From positions 3,596,001 through 3,660,000 of the forward strand of contig NC_018397.1 of NCBI RefSeq assembly GCF_000208865.1: a stretch of DNA of 64,000 bases. Reading direction: 5' to 3'. The position numbers were made by a program, and so were the translations under genes. Of the stretch, positions 11,614-22,500 are shown one piece after another. Position 1 is the stretch's first letter; every line of letters begins with the position of its first letter. The notes below the pieces were generated by a model. The model was given only the letters and a program-made list of their open reading frames with translations, made no database searches and was not told where the DNA came from. This stretch comes from Neospora caninum Liverpool (Eukaryota; Apicomplexa; Conoidasida; Eucoccidiorida; Sarcocystidae).

Positions 11614-13461
11614 GACATCTATTCTCTCTGCCTCCTTTCTGAAGTCTCTCCTTTTTCTACCTTCCACCTGCGAATGTCTGTGCCTACACGCGTTTGTACC
11701 CGATAGGTCAGTATTCTCTCAGCCAGCATATCCATCTAATGCTCTCCAAAGCTGTCGCACCCATGCATAAACCTATGTACATCTGTGAATATATATACGT
11801 AGATGTCAGCGTAGGCCAGCGTCTCCGTGTCTATTTATTGACAGGTGCTGCCGCTTGTTCGTATTCCTTCACTGAAAGTTTATAGATATCCATATAGTGA
11901 AGTTGTATACCTGTTTGGGTACCGTCGGAAAACCTCTGTTCGTCGAAGCTACAAGTTGTGGAGTTGTCTTTATTCCTTTCCCTTGTGTGTCATTCAAAAT
12001 GTGCGTCGTTATAAGCCAGCGTTGCGTGTCCCTTTTTCGCTTTCCGTTCTTGTCTGTTCCTACCTTGTTTTCATCCGCTCTTCTTTCGCGTGCCATCATC
12101 CCCCGTCTCCGCCCCGTGCTTGTGTCCCATGGCTTCTTTGGACTGTATCTCCAGCTTCCTTCCGCTATTGTCCTGTCCACTGACTGGACTCTGAAATTCC
12201 GGTTTCATCCTTCGCATTTCGGTTACCCCTCTGTTGTGCGTTCAGGAAACTGAACAAACTTCCCTACGAAACTGCCATGCGTGGCTGACGGGATGTGGTC
12301 AAGAGCGTGAAATAGGAAAGATGCAAGATTTCTCTTCCAGTCCCAAACAAAAAAGAGAAGAAACACCTTTTCCCCTGCTGCCTCTTCTCACAAACACCTG
12401 AGTTTCCTCGATTGCTTCACCGCGCAATCAATTTCACAACACCTCAGAGAGACAGAGGGAACGGTGTAGGGCGACGCAGTGCAATGACGATGCAAAAGAC
12501 CGGACGAAAGAGGAAGGTCTACGAGGCCGTTTTGTGTACCGGTATCGAGCAAAACCCCCTGAGGGCTCGTTTTTTTTTTGCAACACCAAGGTCTGCATAG
12601 ACATTGTTCCTCCGAAAAGAGGGTCTTTCCAGAGAGAAACACGTTTATGGATCTGTTCTCTGGTGTACGCTGCCGCCTCTGCCAAAGAAGTGCGTCTCAG
12701 AATAAACACCTTTTTGTGAAGCAGGTTACGCAGGTTATTTGCGGCCAACATGAGTCTCTATTTTCAATGTTTGCCGCATCGTTTATCTGTTTCTTTTTGT
12801 ATAGGCGACATATAGAGAATTTCTCTCCAGAATGCGTGTATGTCTGGGTTGCACCCATGCAGGTGCTGTAAAGCTCACTTCCGTACGTTCACACTTTTCT
12901 TCGCTCAGTGTAGCCGAAATACTTCGCATACACTTTCTGTAGACGAGGATCGCCTGCGCGGCTGTCTCGCAGACCGCATGCCTCCTCGTCTACTGTGTAT
13001 ATACCCCCGCGTGATTGAAAAAGGACTCTAACCTTGTACAGCCGAAACAGGTTTCTCTGCTTTTGAGGCAACGCCAGCGAGAGAAGCGATCGGACTCCAC
13101 TGATGATGAAAGGCTGCGCTACTGCCCTGGATCTCTGGCGTGTTTCGGCCTCAGAGCGGTGCCGCACACGTGTCTCTTTTATCCCTTGAGGAATTTCTCG
13201 CACGCGTTTTCTTTCCCTTTCCCCTCCTCTTTCGCGTGACGCTAGGAGAGAAAAGGGGGCTAAAAGTGCAAAATCTGTGGTGGTGGTTCAAGAAGTCAGC
13301 CCGGAAGTATCGCAACAGGCACCGAGAGACGCCTCTCGCGTCGTTTATGAACAAAAGGGAAACAAAGGAGAGAAAAAAGAGGGAGGACGAGACGCAATAC
13401 AAAGCACACACCGGAATGCGATGGCGAAACGACAGAAGTAAACCGCCAAACGGCCTTCCTC
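11614..13461. other. Intergenic, no gene recognised
   Basis: The region lies between the hypothetical ORF at 11.1-11.6 kb and the 3' end of the proteasome beta3 gene. It is pyrimidine-rich on the plus strand around 11990-12200, with AT-rich patches at 11780-11800. Only short overlapping frames are seen. Part should be beta3 3' untranslated region, to the left of 13462. Confidence 0.5.
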
Positions 13462-15746
13462 TTAGTCCATCCGGCACTTCAGTTGGCGAGTCGTGATTTT
13501 GTTCGGGGTCCTGCGAGAGAAAGGACACAGAACGCAACGGAAGTTCAGCGAACATCTCGGTCGCATGCCAGCGAGAAAGCAATCACACCGAAAACGCCAA
13601 GTCCTTCTTTCGAACGCATCGCCGCCTACACCAGGCTACAGGAGAAACAGGGAGACACTGAACCAGCGAAAGAAACAGAGAACGGACGAGAAAAGAGCAA
13701 AGCCAGCGACGAAAGAGGAAACAAGGAACGAGAAAGAGAGGGCGTGCGGGACAGCAAGCAGAGAGATCCACATATTCCGGGAGGAGTCACAACGAACGAT
13801 GCGCAACTTCCGGGGTTTTGCCTCATTCAGGCTCACTCCGTACACCCGTTTTGACGCGCGACGGAAGAAATGTGCGTGGAGAGAAAAAAGCCGGAGGGGG
13901 GGAAGACAACTATTCGGACAGGAATATGGGCCGTCTTTAGACGGAGGCTCTGCTGTCTACAAAGGTATCGCCGTTTCCCAACTCAAGGCTTCAACCTCTG
14001 ACTCCTCTCTTTACAAAAAGCACGGGGCGAGCAGAGAGCAGTGGGACAGGTCGACGAGAAAGCGGCAGAAAAGGAGACACAAGACACGAGAAAAGGTGAA
14101 GAGATGGCAGAGACGCGCGAGGGAGTGATGTGGCGAGAGAGCGACAGAGAGGAGAGAGCGACAGAGAGGATAGAAAGGAAGACCAGGGCGAGAGAGAGAA
14201 AGAAAGGGAGAGACAACGAACAAAGAGAAAGGATAAAAAGAGAACGTACATGACGTGGACGACCGCTCCCCATCCAGCAACGCAGTCGCGGTCCACGGCA
14301 GCCAGCAGGCTTTGCGAGAGAGTCTCCATGAGTTCCTCTTCGTTCTGGAAAACACAGCACAGCCGACAGAGTCGCCGAGACGGTGACAGAGTGCAGACCG
14401 GGGGCGAGGCGAAACAGAAAAAGGACATCCACAGAAAACGTGCGAAGAAGACGGAAGGCGACAGTGAGACAGCAGAGCGAAGAGAGAAGCCAGGAGAGAG
14501 GAAAGAGAGATCAGAGCCACAACAGGGAGGGAAAAAAGCGACGCATGAGACCCAAGAGTAACAGAGACCGATGAGAAAGATCGACACATAAGGGAGACAG
14601 ACACAAGAAGAACAGGGAGACAGATGAGAAAGATAGACAAATAAGGGAGAGAGACAAAAGAGGAACAGAGAGACAGATGAGAAAGACCGACGGATTTCCG
14701 CGTTTCGGTACGCGGTTTTTGGCTTACCATGTCCGGTCTCCAGAGCGCCTCGCAAACGCCGACGAGTTGCTCCCCGGACGTCCCGTTGCAGACAAAGTCT
14801 TTCGCGTAGCAGGCGGCGCCGATGTAGTCGAACGCGGAGAGGAACGGTTGGTGCGTCTCGGGGTGGAGACCAGCTGCGACAAAAATCGAAAAAAGAAGAC
14901 AAAAGTGGAAACAGGAAAAAACCGAGACATACTGTGGAATGGATGGCGCTCAACGCTAGCAAGAGAGACGTGCACGCATACGCAGATTCTTCAAATCCGC
15001 AGACACTAAAACCCGAAACACACCAAGATAGATAGTGCCTTTGAGGTAATATATATATATATTTACCTTTCTAGGGAGCGTTACGCGACTTGACACGAAC
15101 GGGAACGTCGGGAAGTGTCGCGTTGTGAGACGTGAGGTTTGTGAGAGCATCGTTCTTCTACGCATTCGTCTTCGATCTTTTGTTTCCCGTCTACGCTTAG
15201 CCCTCTTTCTCCACCGTCGGGGACGACTCCCCAGATGAATCAGCTCACCTTCGTCCCACCTGCTCTTCAAGTGACAACGACCATTCCCCTCGAGAAGAGA
15301 GACAGAACCACCACAGGTCTATCAANNNNNNNNNNNNNNNNNNNNNNNNNNNNNNNNNNNNNNNNNNNNNNNNNNNNNNNNNNNNNNNNNNNNNNNNNNN
15401 NNNNNNNNNNNNNNNNNNNNNNNNNGCAAACGCGAGGTGTAAGCTCATATATATATATATGCACAGATACCTTTGTATTTGCAAATTAGCGCTTGCACAA
15501 ATTCATGCATATATATATATATATATGTATTCTCCATGCATGCGTTGTGTGCAAATATATGTAGAGTTGTTGACATGATGAACGCCGAATTCGGGTGTCT
15601 TACCGACGACGGGAGAGACAAAGTAGGGGGCGAATCGGCGACCGTAGAGCATGGAGGCAACCACGTTGGACATGATTTCAGGCGGCATTTCGGGGACCTC
15701 CTCACGCAGCTGGTACAAGTTGGAGCGAAAGACAAGTTCCTTGTGT
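13462..15746 (-). CDS. PSMB3: Proteasome subunit beta type-3, 5' part missing
   Basis: Beta3 is a non-catalytic subunit of the 20S proteasome beta ring. Four exons are resolved: 15746-15604, 14873-14728, 14344-14250 and 13510-13462. All junctions are GT-AG and in phase, giving 143 residues plus TAA. Diagnostic matches in order are FRSNLYQL, ASMLYGRRFAPYFVSPVV joined to AGLHPETHQPF, then FVCNGTSGEQLVGVCEALW, LLAAVDRDCVAG with VVHVM, and the C-terminus NKITTRQLKCRMD. Family members have about 205 residues, so roughly the first 60 are absent, including the GGAVVAM-type start of the mature fold. Exon 15746 begins with the last base of a split codon, proving at least one upstream exon. None was found in the sequence up to 17.5 kb, and the 100-N gap at 16148-16247 is the likely place. 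A second gap (15326-15425) falls inside an intron. Confidence 0.92.
14561..14689. repeat. 53-bp tandem repeat, about 2.4 copies
   Basis: Imperfect units share the core ATGAGAAAGA at 14571, 14624 and 14677, a spacing of 53 bp. The repeat is purine-rich on the plus strand and lies in a beta3 intron. It continues a GA-rich stretch that starts near 13.5 kb. Confidence 0.8.
15326..15425. other. Assembly gap (100 N)
   Basis: One hundred N, the usual convention for a gap of unknown size. It lies within the proteasome beta3 intron between exons 15746-15604 and 14873-14728, so coding sequence is not lost here: the flanking exons join in phase and match the family without a break. AT microsatellites flank it at 15049-15064, 15447-15460 and 15509-15526. 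Confidence 0.95.
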
Positions 15747-15868
15747 CTGCAAAAAAAAACAACATTGAAGTGTGAAGAGAAACACACACGGTGCACCGCA
15801 GGAGCTTCGCGGTGAATGCAGCGCTTTCACGCTTTCTGAAGCTTTTTCGTCGCGCTGTGTGGCCAGAA

Positions 15869-15884
15869 GGGGGGGGGGGGGGGG
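15869..15884. repeat. Homopolymer G run (16 G)
   Basis: A run of 16 G just upstream of the first visible beta3 exon. Such runs often stall sequencing, and it lies about 260 bp from the gap at 16148. Confidence 0.9.
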
Positions 15885-16147
15885 CGGGGACGTGAGAACG
15901 GAGGGAGCCGCAGGGTTCTGTCGACCAGAAGACTGGCGAGAAACCGGAGACGAAGTGGAAAACCCAAACAGAAAGTCTGCGAGGAAAAGTCCGAAGACCT
16001 TTTAGTGTCTCCACGCCTCTCGCCGACAGCTGAAGGCGTGCGGCAAGATTCTTTTCCTCTCCTGTGGCCTCTGTCTCTACGCGATCTTTTTCCCTGCTGT
16101 TCTCTCCTTCTCCTCTAATCTATCTCGAATCCCCACATGAGTATAGG

Positions 16148-16247
16148 NNNNNNNNNNNNNNNNNNNNNNNNNNNNNNNNNNNNNNNNNNNNNNNNNNNNN
16201 NNNNNNNNNNNNNNNNNNNNNNNNNNNNNNNNNNNNNNNNNNNNNNN
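16148..16247. other. Assembly gap (100 N)
   Basis: One hundred N. This is the likely location of the missing first coding exon(s) of the proteasome beta3 gene, because no matching sequence occurs between 15747 and 17500 on the minus strand. Confidence 0.95.
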
Positions 16248-16936
16248 CCGCAGGTGAGGGCAGGGATGCGCCACAAAAGGAGAATTCGTCGAAAGAAGTG
16301 CGGACGCGAAGAGTCGAGGAAAAAGACAGCAGCAGTCGACACATTTTAGCAAACACAAAATCCGCCAAAGAAATACAGAGTCTCGTTCATAGAGGCCTGG
16401 GGAGGAGACAAGGAGACGCAGGAGCTGAGTTAGGAAGCGTGTGAGGGGCGACGGGCTACAGATCATGGGATACGCAGCAAAGGACGCAAAGAGATATCGC
16501 AAGAGAGAGGAGACGAAAAGATCGATCTTGGATGAAAGCGACACGAGGCAGAGAAGGAACGGAGAAAACCGCGAGAAAGGGATAGAGAGATCCGGGCGAA
16601 GGGAGTGTCTAAAGAAGGGAAGAGACAGAGATTTCTCAAAGAGACAGTGCAGGGCAAAAACAGGAGATAGTGCGGCAGCAGGACACATTCCGGTGCAGAG
16701 GGTGGAGACTGATGTGTCAGGAATGAGCTGTCAGCGAGGAGAGGGGAAAGACGCGACACCGTGAACAGGTTAGAGACACAGGCAACGCTGAGGAAGAGAT
16801 AAAACCAGGTGCGAGACGCACGGGAAACGCTGGAAACCGAGAACACGGCGAGAAAAGAAGGGAGATGAGGGGGCAAAACAACAAAGAACGAGAGGGGAAC
16901 GCAACCCAGGCGAGCAGGCGGAGCAGGAAGAGAAGA

Positions 16937-17060
16937 AAGTTGGGGGGGGGGTGGGGGGTGGGCCCTTGGTGGGGGGTGGTGGTGGTGTTTGTGGTGTGTT
17001 GGGTGTGTGGTTGGGGCTTTTGGGTCTGTGGGTGGGTGTGTGGGGGGGGTGTCCCCGTTG
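16937..17060. repeat. G- and GT-rich strand-biased tract
   Basis: The plus strand is almost entirely G and T, with many runs of four or more G separated by short loops (for example at 16942-16950, 16971-16977 and 17042-17050). It could form G-quadruplexes. It lies between the leftward beta3 gene and the rightward TPR-AHA1 gene. Confidence 0.7.
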
Positions 17061-19522
17061 TTCTTGGTCCCCGCGTGGTGTGTCTGTGCTCGCTCTGGGC
17101 TGTCTCCTCGGCTCGGGCGGTTTGGGTCTGGCCGATGTGGGCCCCCCACTGGCTGGGGCTCCCCCCTCTGTGCCTTCGGCGCCCGTCCAGCGTCTGGGGG
17201 GCGACTGTTTCGCCGCCTGCGCTCCCCGTTTTGCCCTGAGCAAGAGAGCTTGGGGAGGCCCCGGCCATCAGCCAGAGAAAGGCATTTCCGGACAAAGAGG
17301 GACGCGCGGTAACCCGCCAGTCCTCGACGCACCATTGTTAGTGTCAGAGCTGGACACGACGGGAGAGTGAAAACGGGACCGAAGCGAGAGGGCGAGCAAA
17401 AAAGGGCTCCCAGCAACGCGGGAGTGGCGTAAGCGGGAGCAGGAAGAGAGCGACTTTAAAACACGAGGAGAAGACAAGGCCGGGAGAAGAGAAGTGCAAA
17501 GACGAGTCGACACAAATTCGTCTGCTTCGAATCCTTTCTGCTCGATTTCCTGCCGTTGTCTTGCAGCGCGTGGTTCGGTGTCCAACACGCCGGCTAGGGG
17601 GTCAGGAGGGGAGAGCGCACGCGCGAAACGAAAGGGGAGGGAAGTCGTCGCCGACAGAAATGCACACGAGACTGCGAGCAATCGGAGACGAAGGCTCGCC
17701 GCAAAACGGAGAAAGTGACGGGAAGGAAAGACACTCAAAAGGAGAGAAGACCCAGGACCGCACACGTGGAGGAAGGGGACACGGTTCGTCTTTTCGCGTT
17801 TTCCTTTTCGGGTGTACATACACCGAGAGCCCGGAAACGGCGGAAACGGCGGAACCGGCGGTCGCGGCTCAAAAGGTCAAACGCTTCGATTTCACAAGCC
17901 AGCCCCCTGGGCTCGTTTCCAACTCGGGGTTTTCCTTCGCAAAACGGGAATGTCCGATGGGGCATTCGGTCCTCTGCGTCCGCCGTTTCGGCTGGATGTA
18001 CACTCGAAGCGACACACCGCGCGCAAAACACACGCACGCGCCTCTTCGCGCTCGACGCCTGTGGTTCTCTCGCTTCGTTCTCGCGCTGGTGTCTGCTGCC
18101 TGGCCGGACTCTTGGAGCGCCCTGAGGCAGAAGTCGGGGGAGGAGACACGGCAAAATTCGGTTTGGCGTCGAGTGTATATGCACCTCGCCCTCGCAGGGA
18201 ATGCAGTCTCGTCTTCCTCGGGAAAAACGGCTCTCGCTCCTCTTTTGTTCTGGCGCAGAAATATCTTCTCTCCGCTGTTCCCCGGCGCCCCGCCCTGCGG
18301 AGCGGAGACCGTCCAGAACGGCTCAGGTCTTTTACGATTTTCGCCCAACGCCGCACGCGCGCGCTGCAGTGGATGTACACGTGAGAATGCCCAGCACCAG
18401 CAGAAAACGTGCGCCCGTCTGCCACCAGTTTTTCTTCGGAGCTCTGTGAAGGCGAACCCTCTGTGTCTCCCCAACCCTGTCGCCAGCTTCATTGCTACAT
18501 TTCTCCGCGATCCTCTCAACGCGGAAGAAGCACGGCAGCCAGCGCCTACACACGCGGAGGCTCACGCGTGCGAAAAGGACACAAGCATCCGCGGGAGGAG
18601 CACCCCAATTTCACTCCGCGTGCGGTGTGCCGGACCCCCCGGGATCTCTGCGAGTTCTTCTCGAGTTTTTGCCTGTTTGTTTCCTCGGGAGAAAAAGCGC
18701 AGCCAATCCGGCTCCGTCTCTTCTCAAAATCGCGTTTTTCTTTGCCACAGACAAACGGAGGTCCGCCCCTCGCCCCGTCCAGGCTTTTTCTCCCCGCCCG
18801 CTGCGCGCGTTCTTCGCGGCAGTTCGAGTTCGCGTTTGGAACAAAACGGAAAAACGCTGGCGGAAAAAGGATACTGCCTCGCTCTTTTCCGGCATCACGA
18901 CCACAGACAATCCGCAGTTTCGCGCGCCTGGCGTTTGACCGTTTCGCTCTCTTGCCGCCTCAAAGGGAATCGCACGTGTCTCGAGCAGCCTTCCTGTCTC
19001 CTCACCGCGGTGTCCGGCAGAAATAAGCGCAGAACGTTCGAGCAGAGAGAGAAATCCGGGAGGTGCTGCTGTGTACATACGCCTTTGAAAAAGCGGAAAA
19101 CCTCATCACTCTCTTTCGCCTCTCGTTCTGGACGCTCAGCGTCGTTTCGTGCCGCACAGCAAGGGAGAAAGACGGCGACTGGTGTCCGGGATCCCACGAT
19201 TCAGAGAAGACACAAAACGAGAAGACACTCCTCTCTCCTTGGTCTCTGTCCTTCGCTTGTGCTCCATCTTCTTCTCTGGCTCTGCGTTGCGCCGTCGAGC
19301 TTTGTCTCTTACGGCACAAGGGGAGAAAACGTTCCGCGTCCTCCATCTCGCCTTCCCGAGACGTTTTCCCGTTTTTTTCTCTCGCATCGCGGAACTCTGA
19401 GGGCTGCTCATCGACCGTGGCGTGGCCAAGCACGGCAGGTTTTCCCCTCCATCATTTTTGTGGTTTTCTCCCGTTCTTCTTTTGCGAGGGAAGGCGTCAC
19501 CTATCGCCAAGCGAGCAAAAAG
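17061..19522. other. GC-rich 5' region of the TPR-AHA1 gene
   Basis: This stretch is GC-rich with very few stop codons in any frame, so several long frames overlap on both strands. One of them, starting near 17561, is in frame with the ATG at 19523 and free of stops for 654 codons. Its translation is dominated by R, S, P and A with no recognisable domain, and competing frames are also open. I read it as promoter and 5' leader rather than coding sequence. Confidence 0.5.
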
Positions 19523-22500
19523 ATGGAGGCATCGAACACAACAGAGAACGACACGAAAATGCGGGAGTCTTCCTCGTTCCCTTCCTCGACTGCGGAGGCG
19601 CACTTGGAGGAGGAGGCGCGCATGAGCGACTCGCTGTCGAGTGTACCGACGGACGACGAGAAAACGAAGGAAGAGGACGATGATGCCGTCGAGGGAACCC
19701 CGGAAGAAAGAATGACAATCGCCCTCTCCTGCAAAGATGCAGGAAACGACGTCTTCAAGAGTGGAGACATCGCGGCAGCGAAAGCCAAGTACACGGTGAG
19801 TCGAGCAGGAAAAGGGATCGCAGACACCGGCGAGAATGCGGGGGTTCTATACGTAACCTCGCGCGTTCTTGCTTCTTTCGGCGTGTCAACTTTGCTCGAA
19901 AGAATGGAAGCGGAAAATGAGCAGGAAACACATAAGAAGGGAAATGTCAGAGGCGTGCTTCTTCATGTGGATCGTTTGCATGGTCAAAAGAAGAGAAGAA
20001 CTTCACGTTTTGTTTCTGTCTTGCCGCTCTCTTCGTTGCGACTGCTCCGTTCTTTTTGTCCTCTCTGAAGATCCGTCTCGCCTCGTTTGCTTCAGTGAAG
20101 ATCACCCTCAACAAGACACTCTCGCGCCTCTCTCGCCGCCGGGCATCCGTTCGTCGTTCTCTCACATATTCATGTAAAATCACATATTCATACTTTTATG
20201 TTTATGCATATATATATATATATATGTATATATGTGTGTATATGTATATGTTTATATATTTGTACGTATATCTTTGTACGTATATATTTGTCTGTGTGTA
20301 TTCATATATGAGCGTGTACATACAGGCGGGTGCAAAGTGCAAAGACGGCTTTCTGTATCGATGTGTGGAAGACTCGTGTTTTTGAGAGATTTCGTTTTCG
20401 TTCAGGAGGGCCTGAAGCAGCTGAAGGATTTGGATTTTGGGGACGCGAAAAGGCTGCGCGTCGCGTTGAACTCGAACGTAGCGATGTGCTGCATCAAAGC
20501 CGAAGACTGGTCCGAGGCGATTGCCGCCGCGAATGCCGTTCTCGAGGAAGAGCCCGAAAACGTGAAGGTAAAACTTCCGCAAGTTTTCCTGACGCACAGC
20601 CGCCGACCTGACATTGCTTCCCTGCAGCTCCATCCGAGGAAAGACACCGCTGTGGGCTTCCACGAAGGAATATATGCAGGAGAACACCTACGCGTGCTTT
20701 TGTATAAATATACGTATATAAATATATAGGCGTATGTACTTTGCGTATATATTTACATCTATGTGAGTATGGATGCATACGTGTGTGTGTGTGTGTGTGC
20801 CTCGTCCTGTGCTTCTTCATCCGCATGGCATTCGTCTCGTGTAAGTTTTCTCTTCCTTTGCAGGCTCTGTATCGTCGCGGCGTAGCCCGCAGCGCCTTTG
20901 GTTTCTACGGGGAGGCGAAGGCGGATCTTCTCCAAGTTGCGCGTTTGGATCCGAAGAACGCAGATGCGCGCAAAGAACTCGAGAAGGTGAAGGAGCGAAT
21001 TGCCAAGCACAACGCCGAGAAGAAAAAGGTAAGAAAGGGAGCGGACGCTCTCACGCTTTCAGGTGTCAAGAGAGTGTGTGTGTCTGCCGTCCGCTCGCCA
21101 GGCGTGCGTGTGTCTGTCGCGGTGGGACTTGAAACTCTCCGAAAGCCGACGACGATTACTCCCACCTCGTCGCCTCTTTCTCTTTCTCTGTCTTGTCTCG
21201 CTGGGTCTCCCTTCTGCGAATCCGGGCGCCCCCGCACGTGAGGCGGCGCGCGGGAGGGAGCGAGGAGGCTTGTGCTGCGTCTCTTCTCGTTTTTTTCAGG
21301 CTTTCAGCGGCCTCTTTGACAGAGCGGCAGGAATGTACGCGGACCGAGAAGAGCAGATGCGGCAAAAGCGGTTGCAGGCGGCGGAAGAGGAGAAGAAGCA
21401 AAGGGCGACTTGGGAGAAGGAAATGGAGGAGCGAAGAGGTTGGTTGCTTAGCAGGAAACAGAAAACCTCCCGTTACCTTACCACTGTGTGGGGGAGATCG
21501 AGAAGAGAGCGTTTGAAAAAGAGATGCTCTTCCCAAGAAAAGATGGAGAGAAAGCGAGAACTCGAGCGTGGTGCAGAGATCGTCTGGCGGACGTTTGGGG
21601 TGCGTGTGGAACCTGAAGGGGAACGCGTGTGTTTCTTTTGTGTTGCTTGCTTCCCTATACGTGCTTCGTTGTGGATTCGGCTCTATACATGGTGTCCCCG
21701 CGAGAAGACACCGGATTTTCTCTCTCGCGATAGCTGTCCTGGCGTCTTTTTCTGCGAGGATGGACACGCGAGAAAAGATTGGGACTGCTAAAATCTCGAC
21801 AGCGAAAAGTGCGCTGTCTCGTATGCTGTTGCTCAGAGAAGGGCGAAGAAGAGATCTCTTTCGACGCGTGGAAAGACGAGCATCGGAAAGCCGAGGAAAA
21901 AAAAGACAAGCAACGCCGCGAGCGGAACAACTCCCCCGCGTCGTCGCCTTCGACGACAGGTATGTCGGCGAGCTCAGAAAAAATCGAAAATCCGCGTTTT
22001 CCAGGGAACACGTGCGTGACTTGCGAATCAGATGCGTGGAGTACGCGGAAGACAAACGAGGGACGGGCATCTGTGTGCGTCTTGACACCGAACGGACGTT
22101 GTGCGTTTCTGGTCTCTTCTGTCTTCCCTTTCCCTCCTCTCGCCGAGCCTCTGGCGACGCAGTCGTTCGCGTCGCGTTCTCTTTGCCTCTTCTTTCTCGC
22201 TGTCGTCTCTTCCCGTGCGTGTTTCCTCTTTCTCTTCTTCTTTCTCTCCAGTTTCGTGACTCTTTCGTCTTCCTTTTTTTGGCTAGCTTCCTCAGGGCGA
22301 ACGAGCAAGGCGTCAGGGGGAGTGGAGTGTCTGGAACTCGACGAAGAAGACCAGAAGATCATCGACGAAACGAAGAAGATGGGTTACTGCTACTTCCGTC
22401 GAGATCTGACAGAAGAGGAAAAGAAACTGAATGCACAGCACCGACCGACGCGAATCGAACCCGAAGACGCGAGCGCCGCAGCGGGCACCGCTGGGGGGCG

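Noticed and set aside
13493..14128. 211-codon plus-strand frame rich in R, K and E
   Set aside because: It is antisense to proteasome beta3 introns in a purine-rich tract, where GA repeats leave frames open by chance.
16463..17416. 317-codon minus-strand frame upstream of beta3
   Set aside because: I tested it as the missing beta3 N-terminus. It is proline- and histidine-rich low complexity from the GT-rich tract, with no proteasome motif.
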